Assembly (NCBI GenBank): GCA_019459325.1
Contig: JAIBFA010000054.1
Coordinates: 1 to 64,000, forward strand
Length of the DNA: 64,000 bases
DNA from: Thiobacillus sp.
Lineage (GTDB): Bacteria; Pseudomonadota; Gammaproteobacteria; Burkholderiales; Thiobacillaceae
Direction: 5' to 3'
In this document: piece by piece, positions 57,949 through 64,000 of the stretch
Numbering within the stretch: the stretch's first letter is position 1
Layout: every line of letters starts with the position of its first letter
The notes under the pieces: generated by a model
Told to the model about the DNA's origin: nothing
Database searches by the model: none
Seen by the model: only the letters and a program-made list of their open reading frames with translations
Made by a program: the position numbers and the translations under genes

Positions 57949-59832
57949 ATGAGAGACAAGCGCTTCTACGAGTTCGTGCACCGCCAGATCCCGGTGTTCA
58001 TCACGCTTTCGCTGGCCCCGGGTCTGGGCTACCTTTTCCTCGGCTGGCTCAACGACATCTTCACCCCGGCCTTCGTCTGGTATCTGCTGGTCGTCGCCGG
58101 TTCCGTATGGGGCATCACCCTCTACCGAAATTTCGATTTCGATACCATGAGCGAAGACCGGCGCAATCGCTGGTATCGACACTGCAGCTGGTTCTTCTAT
58201 ACGTTTTTCCTGCTGTGGGCGCTCGTCTTCCTGCTGTATGTCGGGCAGAAGGCCACCAATCTCCATTACATCGCCATCTTCACCGAAATCGGGGCGTCGG
58301 TGGTGGCGTCGTCCCTGCTGTCCTCGGACCGGCGGCTCTACCGGCCCACCCTTTACATTTTGATGGTGCCGTTGATTGTCTATTTCCTGCTGATCGGCGA
58401 ATGGTATGGCTACGTTTTGTCACTCTTTGCCTGCACCCTGACCTGGGTGCTGCTGTATGCCGCCAACAGCAGCAACCAGCTGCTGATGCAGGCGACCTAC
58501 CAGGCCACGCACGACGCGCTCACCGGCCTGCACAACCGGCAATACTTCATCGAGCATTTGCAGAAGCGGATGAATACGCTGGCCGAAAGCGGCCAGTTTT
58601 CCTTCCTTCTGCTCATCGATCTGGATCACTTCAAGACCGTCAATGACTCCCTGGGACACGATATCGGCGACCAGCTGCTGAAGAGCGTCGTGTCGCGGCT
58701 TCAGCAGCACGTTCCGGACGGCTGCCTGATCGCCCGTCTCGGCGGGGACGAATTCATCATTACCGGGAGCGATTGCGTAGACTGTGAAACCTGTGAACGC
58801 AACTCGCTTGAGATATCCGAACAGCTCATTGCCAGGTTGAAGGAAACCTATGTCGTCGGCCAGCATCATCTGTACATCAGCGCCAGCATCGGCGTAAGCA
58901 TCATCAGTGCGAACAGCATCAACGCCAACAGCTTCATCAAGGAAGCGGATATCGCAATGTATGAAGTGAAGGCAAAAGGACGCGACGGCGTTTTCATGTT
59001 CAATGAAGAAATGTCAGACCGGGTGGAAAAACACCTCGAGATCGAGCGCCTGCTTCACTTCGCCCTGGCCAACGAAGAGATCACGCTGCACTATCAACCG
59101 CAGTTCGACCACAGTGGACGAATCATGGGCGCAGAATCGCTGGTGCGATGGAACAATCCTGAGCTCGGACCGATTTCACCGACCCAGTTCATTCCCATCG
59201 CCGAGCAGACCGGATTGATCATCGAACTGGGAAACCACATCCTCGAAACCGGATTCAGGACATTGCGCGCATGGCGCGACGAAGGCATCGAGCTCGAGCA
59301 GTTCTCGATCAACATCAGCATGCGGCAGTTCACCCATCAAAACTTCGTGGCCCAGGTGAAACACCTGATGCAGCGTTACCTGGACGCCGACCTGGTCCAC
59401 AAGCTTGTATTCGAGATCACCGAATCGATCGTGGTCGAGGACGTTAACCGTGTCATTTTGTTGATGAAGCAGCTGAAAGCAATGGGCATCCGTTTTTCGA
59501 TGGATGATTTCGGTACCGGCTACTCGTCGCTGAGCAATCTGAGCCGGCTGCCTCTCGACGAGATCAAGATCGACCGTTCATTCGTCGGTGCACTTTCTCT
59601 GGATGAAGGGCATCGGGCGATGGTGGTCACCATTCTGAACATGGCAAGCATCCTCAAGCTGAATATCGTGGCCGAAGGCGTGGAAACGGCCGAGCAGCTC
59701 GATTTTCTTCTATGCCATGACTGCAAGATTTTCCAAGGCTACTTTTATTCGAAGCCGCTGCCAAAAGAGGCGTTCGTGCACTTCTTCCGCAATCGGCCCT
59801 CACACGGTCAGCAGGCAGCGCACCCAGGTTGA
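57949..59832 (+). CDS. Membrane GGDEF-EAL protein with altered EAL motif
   Basis: 627 residues. Six or so membrane helices in the first 190 residues resemble the MASE-type sensors (YLLVVAGSVWGITLYRNF, SWFFYTFFLLWALVFLLYVG, LYILMVPLIVYFLLIGEWYG). The GGDEF motif is intact (RLGGDEFIITG) without the RxxD inhibitory site. The EAL signature is changed to ESL (GAESLVRWNN), but the later DDFGTGYSSL motif is kept. The phosphodiesterase half may be weak or purely regulatory. A terminator follows at 59912. Confidence 0.88.
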   Translation: MRDKRFYEFVHRQIPVFITLSLAPGLGYLFLGWLNDIFTPAFVWYLLVVAGSVWGITLYRNFDFDTMSEDRRNRWYRHCSWFFYTFFLLWALVFLLYVGQKATNLHYIAIFTEIGASVVASSLLSSDRRLYRPTLYILMVPLIVYFLLIGEWYGYVLSLFACTLTWVLLYAANSSNQLLMQATYQATHDALTGLHNRQYFIEHLQKRMNTLAESGQFSFLLLIDLDHFKTVNDSLGHDIGDQLLKSVVSRLQQHVPDGCLIARLGGDEFIITGSDCVDCETCERNSLEISEQLIARLKETYVVGQHHLYISASIGVSIISANSINANSFIKEADIAMYEVKAKGRDGVFMFNEEMSDRVEKHLEIERLLHFALANEEITLHYQPQFDHSGRIMGAESLVRWNNPELGPISPTQFIPIAEQTGLIIELGNHILETGFRTLRAWRDEGIELEQFSINISMRQFTHQNFVAQVKHLMQRYLDADLVHKLVFEITESIVVEDVNRVILLMKQLKAMGIRFSMDDFGTGYSSLSNLSRLPLDEIKIDRSFVGALSLDEGHRAMVVTILNMASILKLNIVAEGVETAEQLDFLLCHDCKIFQGYFYSKPLPKEAFVHFFRNRPSHGQQAAHPG

Positions 59833-60192
59833 GCGCCGCGAAACCGGTCGCGCAAAGGCGATAATGACAAGCAATCCCGCGCTGCGACTTGGCGCCCGTA
59901 GGGGCAACCCCAAGCCACCAGCGTGCTGGCTTTTTTACAGAGATACGAAAGCCTTTTCTTAAGGGCTAATCAGAGTTTTCCTACAGTAATTCTGACTGCG
60001 GCCTTGCATGATGCACTGAGCATACGGAGCGATCGGCAGGGCTATGAATCAAGTTGGCACCGCAAAACAATTGGGGCGCCGGGCGCTAGTGGGAGGACGC
60101 GCGCCCAGTGGGCAAGCCTCATCCGGCGCTTTCTCCATGATCAAAAATGAAAGAAGCCTGCATTTGCTGACAAGCGCGACAGGCGCGCGGTC
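59833..60192 (+). other. Intergenic stretch without a supported gene
   Basis: This 360-bp gap holds a terminator (59912-59936), a possible small hairpin (AGCC...GGCT near 59950-59967) and, around 59968-59995, an imperfect dyad TCAGA...TCTGA. An open frame of 75 codons overlaps these but has no ribosome site and no family. No recognised riboswitch was found. Confidence 0.5.
59912..59936 (+). terminator. Rho-independent terminator after the GGDEF-EAL gene
   Basis: Stem CCAGC-GT-GCTGG inside AAG...CTT flanks, followed by six T (59931-59936). About 80 bases after the stop of the upstream gene. Confidence 0.6.
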
Positions 60193-62166
60193 ATGACGTC
60201 GGCCAGGCAGCAAATCAGCCATATCCTTGATCGCGAAGCTGTCGCGTGGGGCGTGTTGGTGCTTGCGCTGCTGCTTACGCTGGGATTATGGCGACAGTCG
60301 GAAATGGAGGTGTCCCGTCGCCAACATGATCATTTTCAGCGTATAGCGGAAAAGCAGAAAAACATTCTGAATAGCCGCATGCATGATTACGAGCAGGTTT
60401 TGCGCGGCGGCGCAGCACTTTTCGCGGCGAACGGCATGCCTAGCCGCGAGGAATGGCGTGCCTATGTCGAGACGCTTGAACTCGACAAATCCCTACCTGG
60501 ATTCCTGGGCACAGGCTTCGCTCTGATGGTGCCCAAGGAGGCCCGGTACACGCATGAGCGCTCCATACGCGCGGAAGGCTTCCCCCAGTACGCGATCTAT
60601 CCAGAGGGCGATCGCGAGATGCTCAGTAGCATTGTTTATATCGAGCCTTTCACGGAGCGCAATCAACGGGCGTTCGGCTACGACATGTATTCCGATCCCG
60701 TGCGGCACGAAGCCATGGAACGCGCACGCGATACCGGCCAGCCTGCCCTGTCGCGAAAAGTCACGCTCGTGCAAGAAACCGGCACCACAGTGCAGCCTGG
60801 ATTCCTGATTTATTTTCCCGTTTATCGCACCGATATGCCGCGTGATACGGTGCCAGCACGACGAAATGCCTTGATCGGTTTTGTGTATAGCCCGTTTCGC
60901 TCTTTCGATCTCCTGAATGGCGTGTTCAATACCCCCACCCAGCTCCTTGAAATCAAGTTGTTCGATAGCGTGCCTGCGCCGGAGAATCTGCTTTATTCAT
61001 CTGAACGGGCAGGCCACAGCGCGGAACACGTGACCGAGATGCAGCTCCACATCGGGGGACACGTTTGGGTAGCCCGCTTTCGCAGCAGCCCTAAATTCGA
61101 GGCAAGCGAGGCGAGCAGCCAGCCCATGGTGATCCTCTTCGGCGGACTGGCGCTCGACCTGTTGGTGTTTTCCGTGCTCTACATGAATGCGGGACACCGG
61201 CGCAAGATGCGCGACGCAGCGGCGAAGCTCGAACAAAGCCTCGACAACTACAAGACCCTGGTCGAAAACATTCCGGGCGCTGTGTTCCGTTCCGAAGTGG
61301 GGGCCTCATTGCCCGTGTTCCAGGTCAGTCAGGGGGTCCAGGCGCTGACCGGCGAGCCGCCCCAACGCTTTCTGTCAGGGGAAATTTCGTATACACACCT
61401 GATCCATCCCGACGACAGGCGCAAGGTCAACGAGGCAATTGCCGCAGCCATAGCCAGACGGAGCGCATACAGCATCGAGTACCGCATCAAGGCCAGCGAT
61501 GGCTTTACCCGCTGGGTCAACGAACGGGGCCGCGTCACCTCTGACCAGAACGGCCAGTCGCGATGGCTGGACGGACTCGTCCTGGACGTTACCGAACGCA
61601 AGGCCGCCGAAATCATGATTCGCGATCTGGCATTCAACGACACCTTGACCGGGCTGCCAAACCGTCGCCTTCTCCTCGACCGTCTCGACCGCCAACTCGC
61701 CACCAGCGAGCGCACCGGCAGACACGGTGCGCTGCTGTTCATCGACATGGACAATTTCAAGATGATCAACGATACGCTCGGTCACGAAGCAGGCGACCAG
61801 GTGCTCATGGAGGTCGCACACCGCCTGATCGCAAGCGTCCGGGAAAGCGATACCGTTGCCCGCTTAGGGGGTGACGAATTCGTCGTCATTCTGGACAATC
61901 TGGGCAACACCGCTGACGCGGCCGCCGTGGAGGCTGCGGAGCTGGGCAGCAAGATTCTGGTCATGCTTTCCAAGCCTTATCGGCTGGGGGAACACCTTCG
62001 CAACAGCACGCCCAGCATAGGCATCACGACATTCTGCGGCCACCAGGTCACCGCCGACCAACTGCTCAGGCGAGCCGATCAAGCCATGTATAAAGCCAAG
62101 TCGGCCGGGCGCCGCCAACTGCAGTTCTACGACGAAGACTCCATCGCAGCAGTGCGTTTCGGCTGA
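60193..62166 (+). CDS. CHASE-PAS-GGDEF sensor diguanylate cyclase
   Basis: 657 residues. A first membrane helix (WGVLVLALLLTLGLW) and a second (MVILFGGLALDLLVFSVLYM) bound a periplasmic CHASE domain of about 270 residues with family residues YIEPFTERNQRAFGYDMYSD. A PAS domain with its PAC end follows (GEISYTHLIHPDDRRKVNEA, RWLDGLVLDVTERKAAE), then a GGDEF domain with RLGGDEFVVIL and an inhibitory site RESD. It senses an extracellular ligand. The ribosome-binding site is weak. Confidence 0.93.
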   Translation: MTSARQQISHILDREAVAWGVLVLALLLTLGLWRQSEMEVSRRQHDHFQRIAEKQKNILNSRMHDYEQVLRGGAALFAANGMPSREEWRAYVETLELDKSLPGFLGTGFALMVPKEARYTHERSIRAEGFPQYAIYPEGDREMLSSIVYIEPFTERNQRAFGYDMYSDPVRHEAMERARDTGQPALSRKVTLVQETGTTVQPGFLIYFPVYRTDMPRDTVPARRNALIGFVYSPFRSFDLLNGVFNTPTQLLEIKLFDSVPAPENLLYSSERAGHSAEHVTEMQLHIGGHVWVARFRSSPKFEASEASSQPMVILFGGLALDLLVFSVLYMNAGHRRKMRDAAAKLEQSLDNYKTLVENIPGAVFRSEVGASLPVFQVSQGVQALTGEPPQRFLSGEISYTHLIHPDDRRKVNEAIAAAIARRSAYSIEYRIKASDGFTRWVNERGRVTSDQNGQSRWLDGLVLDVTERKAAEIMIRDLAFNDTLTGLPNRRLLLDRLDRQLATSERTGRHGALLFIDMDNFKMINDTLGHEAGDQVLMEVAHRLIASVRESDTVARLGGDEFVVILDNLGNTADAAAVEAAELGSKILVMLSKPYRLGEHLRNSTPSIGITTFCGHQVTADQLLRRADQAMYKAKSAGRRQLQFYDEDSIAAVRFG

Positions 62167-62268
62167 TTTTCGTGGCCTGACGCAGTTGAGCTGACCGGGT
62201 CAAAACCGGACCACAAGTTTAATCGCAGAGCCCAGTGTCAGGTGAGACACCAATGACAGAACGCGTGT

Positions 62269-62667
62269 TCACTGCATCGCGACCCACAGCGCCAGTGCCG
62301 CCAGGGCAATCCCCAACGAAACACACGCAATGATGAGAACCTTCGTTCGAATTCGAAGGATCTCAATGGCCTCGACCACGCGCACATTCTGCTCAGCGAG
62401 CGATTTGATCAGTTCCGCCGACGTTTTCTGTTCGATCCCCAGTTCATCGACCTTCGCCTGGATATGAAGAACGCGCTCGTCCATCTGCGCGAACTTGTCG
62501 TTCTGAGAGGAAGCGCTGGCGGGTGTGGGCGAAATGACAGGGTCTTCGGCAGCGTTGTCCTTGGTTGTGGCGAAAAGACGCTTCGCTGCCTTGACGATGT
62601 GCGGGGCCGCCTCGACTACGTCACCCCAGGGAATGATCTTCAGCGCCGTGATCCAACCTATAGCCAA
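62269..62667 (-). CDS. Small coiled-coil membrane protein of unknown function
   Basis: About 132 residues. The start is taken at TTG 62667, because GGAG lies about 9 bases upstream; an in-frame ATG at 62706 has no ribosome site. The N-terminal block IGWITALKIIPWGDVVEAAPHIVKAAKRLF is amphipathic; a middle coiled coil (ERVLHIQAKVDELGIEQKTS) leads to a C-terminal membrane helix (VLIIACVSLGIALAALALWVAM). I do not recognise a function. It lies alone between a convergent cyclase gene and gamma-glutamyltransferase. Confidence 0.6.
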   Translation of the reverse strand: MAIGWITALKIIPWGDVVEAAPHIVKAAKRLFATTKDNAAEDPVISPTPASASSQNDKFAQMDERVLHIQAKVDELGIEQKTSAELIKSLAEQNVRVVEAIEILRIRTKVLIIACVSLGIALAALALWVAMQ

Positions 62668-62822
62668 GGCTTCATCTCCAATATCGAGCACGCCCGGGTG
62701 CGACATGCAACAGCCATCGTCTTGCAGATGGCGCTCTACCCGTGGGAAAAATTATGCGCTTTCCAAACTGATCACAAAAGGAGGGGGGGTAATTTATTAG
62801 AAAACCTGTCCGTCTTCCGGCC

Positions 62823-64000
62823 TCATTCCATCGTGGCTTTAGGAGACTTGACCCGTATCACTGTCCCCTCGCGGCGGGGGTCAGCGGCACCGCGTTGTTC
62901 GCCCGTTGCAAGGTCAATAAAGACGGCTTGCACCGAGCCGATCATGTCCTGGCAGCCATCCGTCCCAACTCCACCCAGTCCCACATGTCCCAGCCTGCGC
63001 AGGGCGTCCTGCGCGGCCACGCCAAAGCGCGGCTGCATGAAATCCTGACCCCCTTCGCAATTCACCTTGCCTGCCGCGTGCGTTACCGACAGGCGCGGCG
63101 CGGCTATGGCCTGCTGCATGCTCATGCCATGGTCGATGAGGTTGAGTGTGACGTTGAGAACGGAGTTGATGATGGTGGCGCCGCCGGGCGAGCCGTAGGC
63201 GGCGACGGGCTTGCCATCCTTGAACAATAGCGTCGGCGCCATGCTGGAGCGCGGGCGCTTGCCGGGCGCGACGTCGTTGGCGCCGGGGTTGCCCTGGACA
63301 GCGTCGGCTGCGGGCATGAAGTTGAAATCGGTCAACTCGTTGTTGAGCAGGAAACCATAGCCCGGCACGGTAATGCCCGATCCCCAGGTGAATTCGATGG
63401 TGCTGGTGGTGCTCACCACGTTGCCCCAGCGGTCGACGATGGAGAAGTGGGTGGTGTGCGGGCTGTCCCGTTTTGTACGCGACGGTTTCGGTTGCACGGC
63501 GGCGGCTGACTCCCAGGGCAGGGGGTCGCCCGCCTGGGGCGTGTCCATGCGGCGGTCGGTCTGGATCAAGGCCGCGCGCGTCGCCAGATAGCCGGGATGC
63601 AGCAGGCCCTGTCGCGGCACCGGCGCGGCATCGTCGTCGCCGATCCAGACCGCGCGGTCGGCAAAGGCCAGGCGCATGGTCTCGATCATTGCGTGCAGGG
63701 TTTGCGGGCTGCCGAAGCCGTAGCCTTGCGTGGCGTCGCCGAGCGGAAAGCGTTCCAGCAGCTTCAGCATCTGCAGGAGGGTGAGGCCGCCGGAAGACGG
63801 CGGCGGCATGCCGGCCAGCGTCCAGCCACGGTAATGCCCGATCAGCGGTTCACGGATAGCCACCTGATACTGCGCAAGATCGGCGAGGGTCATGCGGCCC
63901 TGGCCGGCTTCGCCCAGTTCGCTGCGGGTGCGCTGCTGTGCCTTGACGATCGCCCGTGCGAGGGGGCCGCGATAGAAAGCATCCGGACCTTTGGCGGCAA
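62823..64000 (-). CDS. ggt: Gamma-glutamyltransferase, C-terminal part
   Basis: The gene runs off the right edge, so its N terminus is missing; about 392 residues are visible. The fragment begins inside the large subunit (GPDAFYRGPLARAIV). The catalytic threonine of the small subunit is in DSPHTTHFSIVDRWGNVVSTTSTIE, and the conserved GSPGGATIINSVLNV glycine motif is present. The mature enzyme is periplasmic and cleaves itself before the threonine. It hydrolyses or transfers the gamma-glutamyl group of glutathione. Frame and stop at 62823 are clear. Confidence 0.93.
   Translation of the reverse strand, partial: AAKGPDAFYRGPLARAIVKAQQRTRSELGEAGQGRMTLADLAQYQVAIREPLIGHYRGWTLAGMPPPSSGGLTLLQMLKLLERFPLGDATQGYGFGSPQTLHAMIETMRLAFADRAVWIGDDDAAPVPRQGLLHPGYLATRAALIQTDRRMDTPQAGDPLPWESAAAVQPKPSRTKRDSPHTTHFSIVDRWGNVVSTTSTIEFTWGSGITVPGYGFLLNNELTDFNFMPAADAVQGNPGANDVAPGKRPRSSMAPTLLFKDGKPVAAYGSPGGATIINSVLNVTLNLIDHGMSMQQAIAAPRLSVTHAAGKVNCEGGQDFMQPRFGVAAQDALRRLGHVGLGGVGTDGCQDMIGSVQAVFIDLATGEQRGAADPRREGTVIRVKSPKATME

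Noticed and set aside
59923-60150. Open frame of 75 codons in the gap
   Set aside because: Crosses a terminator, lacks a ribosome site, and has no recognisable protein pattern.
62190-62225. Sequence resembling an insertion-sequence end (ACCGGGTCAAAACCGG)
   Set aside because: No partner repeat, target duplication or transposase gene is seen nearby.

Overview
This is 64 kb of a high-GC, gene-dense bacterial chromosome, most likely from a betaproteobacterium of the Nitrosomonadales type, possibly a Thiobacillus-like sulfur oxidiser. The reasons are an FlhDC-controlled flagellar locus, TusA and DsrE2 sulfur-trafficking genes, rhodaneses, an EpsD-type exopolysaccharide protein, a soluble [NiFe] hydrogenase and many -10 boxes of the form TAAAAT placed just before start codons. 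This assignment rests on gene content, not on a marker gene. I see no rRNA, tRNA, CRISPR array, phage or intact insertion sequence.

Layout. 1-6076: the end of an exopolysaccharide locus (epsD, then rmlB-A-C-D and manC, making dTDP-rhamnose and GDP-mannose), with odd low-complexity sequence at the extreme left. 6366-17774: flagellar regulation, stator and export genes (flhDC, a membrane methyltransferase, motAB, flhB, flhA, flhF, flhG, fliA, a second stator pair motCD). 17835-24423: lon, a tusA-dsrE2 pair under a TetR-type regulator with three matching operators, then scpA, scpB and rluB. 24434-33441: an orphan NarL-type response regulator, a four-gene rhodanese cassette, two tandem TonB-dependent receptors, a periplasmic ABC-type binding protein and a hybrid histidine kinase. 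33477-41268: a MscS-like channel, a five-gene group 3b-type [NiFe] hydrogenase operon and a periplasmic-sensor GGDEF-EAL protein. 41276-48414: prmB, dapE and an ArsC-like protein, then an Atm1-type exporter, an MFS transporter, a GNAT enzyme and a flavoprotein. 48447-56676: cbpA-cbpM, a zinc-sensor diguanylate cyclase, a SUMF1-domain protein and a tripartite MacAB-TolC-type pump. 56727-64000: a rhodanese fragment gene, a diiron protein, two more c-di-GMP proteins, a small membrane protein and the C-terminal part of a gamma-glutamyltransferase.

How the parts fit together. Motility (FlhDC, FliA, FlhF/G, two stators), c-di-GMP turnover (four GGDEF proteins) and exopolysaccharide sugar supply suggest a bacterium that switches between swimming and surface life. 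TusA, DsrE2 and the rhodaneses suggest sulfur-compound oxidation, and the hydrogenase couples H2 to NAD(P)H.

The best candidates for an undescribed system are (a) the 24434-33441 block, where outer-membrane receptors, a periplasmic binding protein and a hybrid kinase sit beside a rhodanese cassette whose two secreted proteins each carry one mature cysteine at the extreme C terminus, and (b) the TetR-tusA-dsrE2 unit with three copies of GACCGnnCGGT. Both are inferences from sequence and gene order.
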